From Vibrio marinisediminis (GTDB taxonomy: Bacteria > Pseudomonadota > Gammaproteobacteria > Enterobacterales > Vibrionaceae), in the NCBI RefSeq assembly GCF_014050145.1, contig NZ_JACFYF010000007.1, positions 62,001 to 126,000 on the forward strand: 64,000 nt of DNA, written 5' to 3'. The position numbers and the translations under genes were made by a program. Under the pieces are notes generated by a model. It worked only from the letters and a program-made list of their open reading frames with translations. It was not told the DNA's origin and did not search any database. Below are positions 48,295 to 56,807 of the stretch, one piece after another. Within the stretch, counting starts at the first letter, position 1, and each line of letters starts with the position of its first letter.

Positions 48295-49062
48295 TTACGC
48301 GATAATCAATTCGATGTTTAGGCTCTCTAGGTACTCACGGTATTCATCACTAATATTCTTGTCGGTAATTAAAACGTCGATATCAGAACAAGGCATGATT
48401 TTATGCACGCTAACTTTGCTAAGTTTGCTGGAGTCGGCGAGCACAATGCATTTATCTGTCGCTTTTAACATTGCCTTGTAAAACCTAGCTTCATGTTCAC
48501 TGTGTGTTGTAATGCCCGCTTCAATATTGAGACCGTCAATTCCGACTATCATTTTGTTAACGTGATATTTTTCAATGCTCTCTTCAGCTAGGGAGCCATA
48601 AAATGACATGCTATTTTGATGTAAGCTGCCGCCAGTGCTAACAATAGAGATGTTTTCGTTTCTAGGCATCGCCAGCAGAATATTTAGCCCGTTAGTGATA
48701 ACAAATAGGCTATCAAACTCTTCCAGTAACCTAACCAATTGTTCTGTGGTTGTGCCAGCACCAATAATGAGTGAGTCGCCATTTTCGATATAGGAAACGC
48801 CAGCCTTGGCGATTGCTTTTTTCTCGTTGACGTGAAGGTTGCCTTTAACGCTGTTTACCGATTCATTTGTGGTGGTTGTTTTTTGCATTGCACCACCGTG
48901 GGATCTGATTAAAAGCCCTTTATTTTCAAGGCTATCAAGATCATTCCTCACTGTTACTTTGCTGACGCCGTACTCATCTGACAGTTGAATAACTGAAACT
49001 GAGCCAAACTCTCGGAGCTTGCTTAAAATCGATTCTCTTCGTTCTGACGTAGTTCTAATCAT
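48295..49062 (-). CDS. DeoR-family sugar regulator
   Basis: 255-residue DeoR/GlpR repressor. HTH about 17-45 (GSVSVIQLSDEYGVSKVTVR then NDLDSLENKGLLIRSHGGA). The C-terminal sugar-phosphate domain has SLIIGAGTTTEQLVRLL, VSTGGSLHQNSMSFYG and KCIVLADSSKLSKVSVHK. It lies between the ABC and PTS halves of the tagatose-type locus and diverges from the PTS operon. AgaR/GatR relatives control tagatose-bisphosphate aldolase genes in enterics, so tagatose phosphates are the likely inducers (inference). Confidence 0.9.
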   Translation of the reverse strand: MIRTTSERRESILSKLREFGSVSVIQLSDEYGVSKVTVRNDLDSLENKGLLIRSHGGAMQKTTTTNESVNSVKGNLHVNEKKAIAKAGVSYIENGDSLIIGAGTTTEQLVRLLEEFDSLFVITNGLNILLAMPRNENISIVSTGGSLHQNSMSFYGSLAEESIEKYHVNKMIVGIDGLNIEAGITTHSEHEARFYKAMLKATDKCIVLADSSKLSKVSVHKIMPCSDIDVLITDKNISDEYREYLESLNIELIIA

Positions 49063-49167
49063 TGTTATTGCTCTAACTAAGTACTTTCATGGATAAGAGA
49101 GGGACTGCATAAGCGTCCCTTTGTTTCATAGTTTACTTTGATTCTTGGTTCGATTAAACACCCTTCA

Positions 49168-49243
49168 CCTTGTCTTTTCTTTTGTTTTTTCGTTTGTTTT
49201 CTTTTTATGTGATAATAATCAACAAAGGAAAGAAAAGGAAAGG
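49168..49243. promoter_or_regulatory. Paired DeoR-type operator repeats in divergent promoter
   Basis: CCTTGTCTTTTCTTTTGTTTT (49168-49188, 21 bp; core CTTTTCTTTT) faces a purine-rich mirror at 49223-49243 (AAGGAAAG repeated at 10-bp spacing). Together they form an imperfect inverted repeat (about 17 of 21 matches) across the deoR-PfkB promoter region. CTTTC-type direct repeats are the known operator style of AgaR-like DeoR regulators. Confidence 0.5.
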
Positions 49244-49303
49244 TTAGTATTCATCCTAAGCGATTAACGATAAATCGATGAGAAACATTCTTAAGGTGAA
49301 ACG

Positions 49304-50224
49304 ATGCTTTATACCCTGACTATGAATGCTGCAATTGACCTCAATCTAACTTGTATGCAAGTTGAATCTGAAAAGGTCAATCGCGTCAGTGAATCTGATT
49401 ACTCACCAAATGGAAAAGCAATTAATGTCTCCATCGTTCTTGACCATTTCGGTGTAGATTCTGTCGCGATGGGAGTCTTTGGCGGTTTTACAGGCAAACA
49501 CATTGTAGAGTGCTTAGAAGAAAAGGGAATCAATGTTCATCCGTTTTATATTGATGGACGTACCCGGATTAACGTATTCGTTAATGATGACACTGAAGAA
49601 TATAAATTTGTGTCGAAGGGTGGGCATGTACCACAAGGTGTTAAAGACGATATTTTAGCAAGTATCCGTGGCGCTTCAGACATGGAGTATCTAGTGGTGA
49701 GTGGCAGTCTACCTCCTGGTGTCGAACCAGAGTATCTCGATCAAATCATGGTTGCATGTAAGGATAATAATGTTCAGGTTATCATCGACATTAGTCACAA
49801 CCACCTATCTAGCCTGTTATCGCATAACCCTTTATTGATAAAACCAAATGATGAAGAGCTCTTGAGTGTATTTGGCTTGAGAGCGGGGACTGATGCAGAA
49901 GCGAAAGATTCATTAGATACCCTCCATTCTCTTGGTGCACAAAATGTACTACTGACTCTTGGTAGTAAAGGGATGTACTTTTCAAATGGTGACTCCATTC
50001 ATTTTTGCAATGCGCCAGAAATAAAACTTCATAGTTCTGCTTGTGCTGGGGACTCATCCTTAGCTGCATTCTTAAGTATCTGGTTAAAAGACAAATTAAA
50101 TATTCAACAAGCGATAAAAATTGCCAGTGCTGTTGGTGCTGACGTCGCGTCGTCTTCAGGAATAGGCGAATTGAGCCTGTACCCACAACTCGTTAATAAG
50201 ACATTTGCAAAGAGAATTGCATAA
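49304..50224 (+). CDS. 1-phosphofructokinase / tagatose-phosphate kinase (PfkB family)
   Basis: 306-residue PfkB kinase of the FruK/LacC group: TLTMNAAIDLNLTCMQVESE start, GGKAINVS-type loop (SPNGKAINVSIVLDHFG), VVSGSLPPGV, LIKPNDEEL. The usual GAGDSMVAG motif reads ACAGDSSLAAF: the catalytic Asp is kept but the first Gly is Ala-Cys-like. It would add the second phosphate to tagatose-1-phosphate made by the adjacent PTS, giving tagatose-1,6-bisphosphate for GatYZ. Klebsiella TagK is the known parallel. AAGG ribosome site. Begins the plus-strand operon. Confidence 0.85.
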   Translation: MLYTLTMNAAIDLNLTCMQVESEKVNRVSESDYSPNGKAINVSIVLDHFGVDSVAMGVFGGFTGKHIVECLEEKGINVHPFYIDGRTRINVFVNDDTEEYKFVSKGGHVPQGVKDDILASIRGASDMEYLVVSGSLPPGVEPEYLDQIMVACKDNNVQVIIDISHNHLSSLLSHNPLLIKPNDEELLSVFGLRAGTDAEAKDSLDTLHSLGAQNVLLTLGSKGMYFSNGDSIHFCNAPEIKLHSSACAGDSSLAAFLSIWLKDKLNIQQAIKIASAVGADVASSSGIGELSLYPQLVNKTFAKRIA

Positions 50225-50234
50225 GAAGGATTGT

Positions 50235-51629
50235 ATGAAAAAAGTTATAGCTATAACAGGCTGCCCAACGGGAATAGCTCATACATTTATGGCTGAGTCA
50301 GCCTTGAAAAAAGCGGCAAAAAAGGCTGGCGTAGAAATCAAGGTAGAAACGAACGGTGCTGCTGGGGTTAAAAACCAGATTGAAGGCTCTGACTTAGAAG
50401 ACATTTACGGCGTAATTATAGCGGCCGATAAGGATGTTTCACCAGATCGCTTTAATGGTTTGCCTGTGCTTGAAGTTCCGGTGAAAGATGGCGTAAGAAA
50501 GGCCGATGAGCTTATTAAAAAAGTAATGGATGGAGAAGCGCCAATTAGAGGCGGTGCTCAGTCTAAATCTGTCGCAACACACTCTACTAATGAAAGCTTT
50601 TCTCGACAGATTTATAAGCACTTGATGAGCGGCGTTTCTCATATGTTACCGTTTGTGGTGGCAGGTGGTGTCCTTATTGCGTTTTCTTTCTTATGGGGCA
50701 TTTATTCGTCAGATCCTGAATCTGAACAATACAATGAAATAGCCGCAATGCTTATGACTATCGGTCAGCAAGCCTTTAGCATTATGGTACCTATATTTGC
50801 CGCATTTATTGCCTCTTCAATTGGCGGCAAACCAGCCATGGTGGCGGGCTTTGTTGGTGGTCTGCTTGCAAATGTGACTGGTGCAGGTTTTCTTGGCGGA
50901 ATCATCGCGGGCTTCGCATCTGGCTATTTGATCTACTTTTTAGTCAAAAAACTGGAGTTCATGCCCAAGCAATATGAAGGTTTAAAGTCGATCTTCTTAT
51001 TACCAATCGTTGGCACATTAGTTATCGGCGTCTTGATGGTAAACCTGGGCGTTCCTATTGCCGCGATTAACAATGGCATGATGGAGTTTCTATCAGGTTT
51101 GCAAGATGCCAACCCAGTGATGCTAGGTATCATCATCGGTATGATGTGCGCGTTTGATTTTGGTGGTCCGGTTAATAAGGCTGCTTATGTCACGGGAACC
51201 CTTTTACTTGCTGAAGGGAATATGTACTTTATGGCTGGCGTTTCAGCTGCATGTATTACGCCTCCACTCGTTGTCGCCATAGCAACAACCATCTTTAAGC
51301 GTGCCTTTGATGAAGAAGAGCGAACCGCTGGCGCTATTTGCTACATTCTCGGCGCTACTCATATCACCGAAGGAGCAATTCCTTTTGTGGCTAAGGCGCC
51401 TCACCACGTCATCCCAATTATGATGTTTGCTTCGTCTATATCAGCCGTTCTGTCATTCCTATTTGCAGTACAAGTACCAGCGCCCCACGGTGGTTTTTTA
51501 ATCCTACCAGTTGTTAGCGAGCCGATTGTATGGGTCGCTTGTATCTTGGTTGGCTCGTTGGCTGGTGCGGTTCTTTATGGGCTGTATCGCGTAATGCAAA
51601 TGAAGAAGCTTACTGTTCAAGCATCATAG
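50235..51629 (+). CDS. Fructose-type PTS enzyme IIBC
   Basis: 464-residue membrane transporter. IIB domain 1-100 with the phosphorylated Cys in ITGCPTGIAHTFMAESAL (C10). The IIC domain follows from about residue 125 with around ten membrane segments and fructose-family motifs FDFGGPVNKAAYVTG and HITEGAIPFVAKAPHH. It carries no IIA; that is the next gene. The longer frame starts inside the kinase gene, but the ATG at 50235 has AAGGA 5 nt before it. Substrate likely tagatose, entering as the 1-phosphate (inference from aldolase and kinase neighbours). Confidence 0.9.
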   Translation: MKKVIAITGCPTGIAHTFMAESALKKAAKKAGVEIKVETNGAAGVKNQIEGSDLEDIYGVIIAADKDVSPDRFNGLPVLEVPVKDGVRKADELIKKVMDGEAPIRGGAQSKSVATHSTNESFSRQIYKHLMSGVSHMLPFVVAGGVLIAFSFLWGIYSSDPESEQYNEIAAMLMTIGQQAFSIMVPIFAAFIASSIGGKPAMVAGFVGGLLANVTGAGFLGGIIAGFASGYLIYFLVKKLEFMPKQYEGLKSIFLLPIVGTLVIGVLMVNLGVPIAAINNGMMEFLSGLQDANPVMLGIIIGMMCAFDFGGPVNKAAYVTGTLLLAEGNMYFMAGVSAACITPPLVVAIATTIFKRAFDEEERTAGAICYILGATHITEGAIPFVAKAPHHVIPIMMFASSISAVLSFLFAVQVPAPHGGFLILPVVSEPIVWVACILVGSLAGAVLYGLYRVMQMKKLTVQAS

Positions 51630-51648
51630 AAAAGTAAAAGGTTAAGCA

Positions 51649-52113
51649 ATGAAACTAGTCGACTTGATTTACAAAGACGCGATTTCAATCGGAGGTAGCT
51701 TTGGCGCATCTACAGAAGCGATTGAGGCACTGACAGACAAGCTGTGTTTATTAGGAAAAATAGAACATCGCGGTCAGTTTGTTGCTGCGGTGATAGAAAG
51801 AGAAGAGCAAGGTCCAACTGCGTTGGGGGAAGGGCTTGCGGTGCCTCATGGGAAATCTGACTCAGTCATTGAGCCATGTGTTGCCATTGCAATATTGGAT
51901 TCACCAGTGAAGTGGGTTGGTATAGATGAGGATGAAGAAGACGTCGATATTATTGTATTGCTTGGCATTCCTTTAGCTCATCAGGGTGACACCCATATCG
52001 CACTATTGTCGGAACTGACTTGTCTACTTATTGATGATGAGTTTAGAGATTCGATAAAGCGAGTTAATTCAGCAGAAGCTCTTATAGAACTAATTAGAAC
52101 CGCATCAGAATAG
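51649..52113 (+). CDS. Fructose-type PTS enzyme IIA
   Basis: 154-residue PTS IIA of the mannitol/fructose class. The phosphorylated His is H67 in GLAVPHGKSDSVIEP. The fold stretch VDIIVLLGIPLAHQGDTHIA is typical. It receives phosphate from HPr or FPr and passes it to the IIB Cys of the preceding protein. AAAGG ribosome site 7 nt upstream, 19 bp after the IIBC gene. Confidence 0.92.
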   Translation: MKLVDLIYKDAISIGGSFGASTEAIEALTDKLCLLGKIEHRGQFVAAVIEREEQGPTALGEGLAVPHGKSDSVIEPCVAIAILDSPVKWVGIDEDEEDVDIIVLLGIPLAHQGDTHIALLSELTCLLIDDEFRDSIKRVNSAEALIELIRTASE

Positions 52114-52131
52114 AACAATAGAGAAACGATC

Positions 52132-52989
52132 ATGAACAACATTATCAATAGTAACTATCTATTAAAGCAAGCGAGAAAGGGTGGCTATGCTATTCCTGCT
52201 TTCAATTTCCATAACCTTGAAACCGTCCAAGTGATCTTAGATACAGCGAAATACTTAGAATCACCGGTCATTCTCGCGGGTACTCCCGGTACTTACAAAT
52301 ATGGCGGTTCTAGAGAGCTCGTCCATATGGTCAATGCTGCGGCTCATGAAAGAGGGATGCAGGTTGTCCTTCATTTGGATCACCACCATGACATGGAAGA
52401 TATTAAGCATAAAGTAAAGTTGGGTATTCGATCTGCAATGATTGATGGTAGCGCGCTGGCTCTAGAAGAGAATATTGCAATCACGCGTGAAGCGGTTCAA
52501 TTTTGTCACGCTTATGGCTGCTCAGTTGAAGCAGAAATTGGTCAACTGGTGGGACAAGAAGATGATCTAATAGTTGATAGCGTATTAGATCCTTACACAG
52601 ATCCAGAAGACGCACTAAAACTTGTGGAGTTAACGGATGTAGATTCGTTGGCGATTGCAATTGGTACTGCTCATGGAATGTATAAAGAAGAACCTAAGCT
52701 AGATTTTGACCGATTAGCCAAAATTGCAGCCATGGTTGATATTCCTCTTGTACTTCACGGAGCATCTGGCGTGTGTTCTGCTGACGTGCAGCGCTGTATT
52801 GATCTTGGAATTGCAAAGGTTAACGTAGCAACTGAGCTGAAAATTGCGTTCGCTGAAGAGCTTAAAGAAGCGTTTAGAAAAGCGCCTGATGCTAATGACC
52901 CACGCTTTTATAATGAATTGCCAAAAGCTGCGATGGCAAAAGTAGTACAAGACAAAATTTTGATGTGTCGAAGTGAAGGCAAACTTTAG
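52132..52989 (+). CDS. gatY: Tagatose-1,6-bisphosphate aldolase, catalytic subunit
   Basis: 285-residue class II zinc aldolase of the GatY/KbaY type. Catalytic Asp and zinc His are in VVLHLDHHHDMEDI, further zinc ligands in AEIGQLVG and GTAHGMYKEEP, phosphate loop VLHGASGV and KVNVATEL. It splits tagatose-1,6-bisphosphate into dihydroxyacetone phosphate and glyceraldehyde-3-phosphate, together with GatZ encoded at the other end of the locus. Fructose-bisphosphate aldolase is the close alternative, but GatZ favours tagatose. 18 bp after the IIA gene; last in the operon, followed by a terminator. Confidence 0.9.
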   Translation: MNNIINSNYLLKQARKGGYAIPAFNFHNLETVQVILDTAKYLESPVILAGTPGTYKYGGSRELVHMVNAAAHERGMQVVLHLDHHHDMEDIKHKVKLGIRSAMIDGSALALEENIAITREAVQFCHAYGCSVEAEIGQLVGQEDDLIVDSVLDPYTDPEDALKLVELTDVDSLAIAIGTAHGMYKEEPKLDFDRLAKIAAMVDIPLVLHGASGVCSADVQRCIDLGIAKVNVATELKIAFAEELKEAFRKAPDANDPRFYNELPKAAMAKVVQDKILMCRSEGKL

Positions 52990-53030
52990 CTTTCGAAGTT
53001 TTCGTTATTCTGGTCCCCCGCTGGAATTTC

Positions 53031-53062
53031 AAAAGGATTGGCGATTTGCCAATCCTTTTTTT
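53031..53062 (+). terminator. Rho-independent terminator after gatY
   Basis: AAAAGGATTGGC and GCCAATCCTTTT form a 12-bp stem with a 5-nt loop ending in TTTTTTT. It also serves the convergent VOC gene on the minus strand, where TTTT follows the stem. Confidence 0.93.
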
Positions 53063-53080
53063 AACGATTGAAGGTAGGGT

Positions 53081-53566
53081 TTACTCGTAATCGGATGCGT
53101 ATGTCTCTTGGTAAGTATGCGAGTAAAGCTCAAATAGATTACCGAATGGGTCTTCTAGGTAAACCATTTGTGCTTGTTTGCTGTCGTCTTCTGGGTGGTA
53201 GCGCATAATATCCATGCGAACTTTACCGCCGTATTGTTCAGTACGCTCAATAGCACCGGCAAAATCATCGGTTTGTAAGCAGAAGTGGAAGATACCGATG
53301 CGTGAGAAATCAACCTCATGGCGCTCTTGACGCTCTTTCATCTCGAACAATTCAACACCGATACCATCAGAAGTCACTAAGTGCGCAATATTAAAGCCTT
53401 TGAATCCTTCACCAAACACCGCAATACACATACGACCAATGGCAGTTTGGCGTTCTTCAATTACCTTGGTGTTGTCCATCACAATGGTTAGACCTAGCGC
53501 TTTGGTATAAAACTCAACCGCTTTATTCATGTCGCCAACCATAATACCTACGTGATTCATTTTCAT
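53081..53566 (-). CDS. VOC-family (glyoxalase-fold) metalloprotein
   Basis: 161-residue vicinal-oxygen-chelate protein with two beta-alpha-beta modules. Candidate metal ligands are His in MNHVGIMV, Glu in VELFEM, His in FHFCLQT and Glu in NLFELYS, the classic H-E-H-E set. Glyoxalase I, methylmalonyl-CoA epimerase or a dioxygenase-like role are all possible; substrate unknown. Several Met codons cluster at the start: GGAG 6 nt before the ATG at 53566 favours that one. Upstream is a 21-bp palindrome (53648-53668). Confidence 0.82.
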   Translation of the reverse strand: MKMNHVGIMVGDMNKAVEFYTKALGLTIVMDNTKVIEERQTAIGRMCIAVFGEGFKGFNIAHLVTSDGIGVELFEMKERQERHEVDFSRIGIFHFCLQTDDFAGAIERTEQYGGKVRMDIMRYHPEDDSKQAQMVYLEDPFGNLFELYSHTYQETYASDYE

Positions 53567-53925
53567 CATTTGCTCCAATCGCTAATCATTGTTTGATGTT
53601 GTTTGTGTCGATGAGGAGAGTATATGGAATTGGAGGCTGAACCAAAAATTATCATATATTATGATAATAATAATTTAGCGTTATATTGAGTGGCTATTTG
53701 AACGACAGAATTGGTTGAATGATTCGGTGGAGCCAAAAGGCTATTCGGAGGGTGGGTATACATAGCGATAAAAGTCTAATTATTGGTGATATTATCCAAA
53801 AATGGTGCTTTTGATATGCATTGTTACACCATTGTTAATCGTAAATGTTTGATAAATCACATTCTAAGGTGCTGAAAATGCTATAATTAAGGTGTTAATT
53901 AGCATTGGGAACCACGAGGTGATTT
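53567..53925. other. Divergent promoter region, VOC gene and small basic protein
   Basis: 359 bp, AT-rich, holding the palindrome at 53648-53668 and the promoters of both neighbours. No further gene or RNA seen. Confidence 0.45.
53648..53668. promoter_or_regulatory. Perfect 9-3-9 palindrome upstream of VOC gene
   Basis: ATTATCATA-TAT-TATGATAAT, about 80-100 bp before the VOC start codon. A likely operator for an unidentified regulator. Confidence 0.5.
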
Positions 53926-54141
53926 ATGCTGAAAGACCGACTAGAGAGAATTAACGCTCTTCGAAAACAGGCTATGAAGTCTGATAGATTCCTCCGCTCA
54001 GCAAAAGAGCATGCTAAAGCCATACAAGATGGCACTCCAACACCTAAACCAACCCAGCGACGTAAGCGTAAAAAATCCAAACCAAAACTAGCTCAACAGT
54101 ACAGTGGTGTAGAGTTTTCAACCCAACCATACGCAACCTGA
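53926..54141 (+). CDS. Small basic hypothetical protein
   Basis: 71 residues: an N-terminal amphipathic helix (KDRLERINALRKQAMKSDRF) and a very basic Pro/Lys/Arg tail (PKPTQRRKRKKSKPK). GAGGTG lies 5 nt before the ATG, supporting translation. The basic tail suggests nucleic-acid contact, but no family is recognised. Confidence 0.65.
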   Translation: MLKDRLERINALRKQAMKSDRFLRSAKEHAKAIQDGTPTPKPTQRRKRKKSKPKLAQQYSGVEFSTQPYAT

Positions 54142-54331
54142 TTATTCATACTATCAAATGAGCCAGAGCGTATTCTGGCTCACATCCAATAGCCTAGCGC
54201 ATAGAACAAAGATAACTCATTCATCTGTTGTGATAAGTTGTGCTCCCGATTTGCTGCAATTTTTAGATCATTCAATATGGCACAAATCGCTGTATACTCT
54301 GGCGCAATTTAATCTGTTCTCGGAAATAGAA

Positions 54332-54493
54332 ATGAGAAAATACTACACAGTAGAGGGCGATGTGAACGCCAAAAAAGCCAAAGAAGCGTACCCAAAATTA
54401 GCATTGTGCGATCGTTGTGTTAGTCACTACATCGTGATTAATGAGGGAGATAGAACATACGATGAATGTGCAAAATGCGGAGCCGACGATTAG
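54332..54493 (+). CDS. Small zinc-ribbon protein
   Basis: 53 residues with two CxxC knuckles (LCDRCVSHYIVIN and DECAKCGADD), a compact zinc-ribbon. The open frame extends 58 codons upstream without support; the ATG at 54332 preceded by GGAA gives a self-contained domain. Function unknown; such mini-ribbons often bind nucleic acid or partner proteins. Confidence 0.65.
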   Translation: MRKYYTVEGDVNAKKAKEAYPKLALCDRCVSHYIVINEGDRTYDECAKCGADD

Positions 54494-54614
54494 CCCGGTT
54501 AAGTGCGTGTTGATTTGAATGGATTAGTAGATTAAGCCCTGTTCAGACAGGCTTTGACATGGTCTTATGATTGCACTTGCTATATACTTTCTTGTTTCCA
54601 ATGGAAGTTAAACT

Positions 54615-54965
54615 ATGGAAATGCTCATCGTCTCCTCAGAGCGACAAAAACGTCTCATCATGCTTTTTAGCCGAACAACGGCAAAAATGTCAGATAAAGC
54701 GCTATTGAAAGATCTAGATTCATATCAAATTAACTCATCTGTTTATCCTGCTTTTAAAACGGCACCAGACTTGCGAGTAGAGCGCATTCGTTTACCTTAT
54801 GGTGATGACAGAAACGGCTCGTTAGATGGTGGTGATTTCTTATATCGATACCTTGCCAAAGGGTACGTTTGTTTGGGTGATTTTGTCGGCCAACCAAAAC
54901 CAGATTTAACCCCGTGGGGAGTAAGATCTGTTCGTAAGCAGCCTAAGATTGGTTTCGGTTTATAA
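54615..54965 (+). CDS. Hypothetical protein, 116 residues
   Basis: Unrecognised cytosolic protein. A helical, basic N-terminal half (SSERQKRLIMLFSRTTAKMS) is followed by a Gly/Asp-rich segment (YGDDRNGSLDGGDFLYRYLA) and a Pro/Gly-rich tail. GGAAG lies 8 nt before the ATG. A plus-strand terminator follows at 55227. Confidence 0.6.
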   Translation: MEMLIVSSERQKRLIMLFSRTTAKMSDKALLKDLDSYQINSSVYPAFKTAPDLRVERIRLPYGDDRNGSLDGGDFLYRYLAKGYVCLGDFVGQPKPDLTPWGVRSVRKQPKIGFGL

Positions 54966-55087
54966 CAGTCATTGATAAATTGGTTAGCCTTAAGTAATGT
55001 ATTTGCTTCGAAGTTGATACCGCGAGCGTTTAGGAAGGATTCAAAACGCTTATGGCTGATGTGATAACCTTGGGCAATCGCTGTTAA
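54966..55087 (-). pseudogene. Possible coding remnant antisense to the region
   Basis: On the minus strand an open stretch after a TGA reads protein-like sequence (IAQGYHISHKRFESFLNARG, then INFEANTLLKANQ) and continues into the antisense of the neighbouring small gene. No start codon or ribosome site fits. It may be a relic of a lost gene or chance. Confidence 0.22.
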
Positions 55088-55226
55088 TCACTATCGGTCT
55101 TGACCTTATTTAAGGTCTAGTAAACCAAAGCCTCTGCAATTCAAATTTAGCCATTTATCGTAAAAATCGGCTTTACCCAATTCCTCTGTTAGCTTGTACT
55201 CCTCTAAATATCAAAGTCCTTGTTTC

Positions 55227-55245
55227 AGCAGCAATGCTGCTTTTT
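55227..55245 (+). terminator. Rho-independent terminator
   Basis: AGCAGC-AAT-GCTGCT followed by TTTTT on the plus strand, serving the small genes upstream and separating them from the convergent LysR gene. Confidence 0.7.
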
Positions 55246-55257
55246 CTTTGCCTGTAA

Positions 55258-56151
55258 CTAATCAACGTCATCTTGTTGATAGCGTAAATATTGAATACAC
55301 AAATCATGAAATGCTTGCGCCTGGGGTGAGATGGTACGATCGGTTAGCCTGAAGATGCCGATTTGACGCTCAAGCTGCGGATTAATCAGTGGGAGCCAGA
55401 CGAGTTGTGTTTCGTTGGTAGGAAAAGCGAGTTTAGGCAATGTCGTTACGCCAATCCCAAGCTCTAAAACTGAGAAAAGAGAAGTGATGTTTTCAACAGA
55501 ATAGAGTGCTTGTTCACTTAAAACTCTCGCTGAGGTTGGGTCAAGCAGTGTGCATGTTCCGTTACGAATGAATGGTTGCTTTAATAGCGTCTCCCATTCA
55601 ACGCCTTGCGATTGCTGTGCGAGAGGGTTGTCTTTTAAACAGACGACGCCGACGGGATCGGAAATCAATGGAATAAATTCGATCATGCTGTCATCAAGTT
55701 GCGAATAGTTGCCTAATGCTAAATCTACTTCCCCTGAAAGTAGTCTTGCTGCCACTCCCGCTGCATTGTCATCAATCAAACTCACTTCAACATCTGGGTG
55801 TTGTTCGCAAAAAGCCCGCAATACACTAGGGATTAGCTTAACGGCAACTGATGGGACACTTGCAATTCTGACTCGACCTTGTTGCCCTGCGGCCGCTGCG
55901 CGGAGATCATTATCTAATGCGCTATAGACATTTAAAAACTGAATGATCTTTGGAAAGCAGATTTCTCCAAAAGGTGTAATTTTCGACTTATTCCCTGATT
56001 CGAACAACGGCTGACCAAGAATTTTTTCTAACTCTTTTATCGATGTAGAGAGCGCCGCTTGAGAACGATTTGCGCGTTTGGAGGCCGCTCGAAAGCCACC
56101 TTCTTCGACTACCATCACAAAATGCCTTAGTTGCTGCAACTTAATACTCAC
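55258..56151 (-). CDS. LysR-family transcriptional regulator
   Basis: 297-residue LysR protein: HTH at the N-terminus (QQLRHFVMVVEEGGFRAASK then RANRSQAALSTSIKELEK) and effector domain from about residue 90 (GRVRIASVPSVAVKLIPSVL). GTG start with AAGGAG 8 nt upstream. It diverges from the RidA-aldehyde dehydrogenase-dipeptidase-transporter genes with a 155-bp gap, so it probably regulates them. The gap contains the TTTATC-type dyad AAATTTATC...GATTTATCGG region, a loose candidate site. Confidence 0.88.
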   Translation of the reverse strand: MSIKLQQLRHFVMVVEEGGFRAASKRANRSQAALSTSIKELEKILGQPLFESGNKSKITPFGEICFPKIIQFLNVYSALDNDLRAAAAGQQGRVRIASVPSVAVKLIPSVLRAFCEQHPDVEVSLIDDNAAGVAARLLSGEVDLALGNYSQLDDSMIEFIPLISDPVGVVCLKDNPLAQQSQGVEWETLLKQPFIRNGTCTLLDPTSARVLSEQALYSVENITSLFSVLELGIGVTTLPKLAFPTNETQLVWLPLINPQLERQIGIFRLTDRTISPQAQAFHDLCIQYLRYQQDDVD

Positions 56152-56306
56152 TAGCGCGACTCCTTGTAGCCTGTATTTTGCGTACTTCCGTCAGTGTGAT
56201 AAATAAAATTTATCAAACGTAAAAAATTTACCGTTAGATTTATCGGTTGTCAATGTGCAATATTTAACGCAGTTGAAACAAATTCATTACATAGGTTGAA
56301 TGCTAC

Positions 56307-56705
56307 GTGAATGCTCAAACAAAAAAACACCCGGTAAAGACTGAACTGTTTGCTTCAAAAGCCCCTCTAGAATGGGCCATTGTCAGCAATGGCACCTTAT
56401 ACACAGCGCAAATCCCGATAGATGATACAGGTGCAGTGGTTGAAGGTGGAATTGAAGCACAAACTCGCCAAACATTTAACAATCTCGTTCACACCTTAGA
56501 ATGCGCAGGAGAGTCTCTTGACTCTGTTCTACAAGTACTTATCTACGTGACCGATCTTGAATACCTTAAAACAGTGAATGCTGTTTATGCTGAGTACTTT
56601 GATGCGCCTTATCCCAATCGCGCGGCGATGGTGGTTGCTGGTTTAGCGCGCGAAGAAATGTTGGTGGAGTTTGTTGTTTACGCGTCAGCCACTCAGCCAG
56701 AGTAA
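56307..56705 (+). CDS. RidA/YjgF-family protein
   Basis: 132-residue Rid-family protein; RidA hydrolyses reactive enamines/imines to ketones and ammonia. The Arg essential for deaminase activity is present (APYPNRAAMVVAGL), as is the C-terminal Glu (MLVEFVVYAS). GTG start; AGG lies 11 nt upstream, a modest site. It heads a plus-strand catabolic gene set, suggesting the pathway makes an imine intermediate (inference). Confidence 0.85.
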   Translation: MNAQTKKHPVKTELFASKAPLEWAIVSNGTLYTAQIPIDDTGAVVEGGIEAQTRQTFNNLVHTLECAGESLDSVLQVLIYVTDLEYLKTVNAVYAEYFDAPYPNRAAMVVAGLAREEMLVEFVVYASATQPE

Positions 56706-56807
56706 TTGGTGCGATTTGCCACATTAGCGACAAACAGGTTTATGCCCAAACTTATGAACATTTAGCTGTCGGCAGTAATCGGAGCCAAAGCGAACAAGGA
56801 AAGAATC

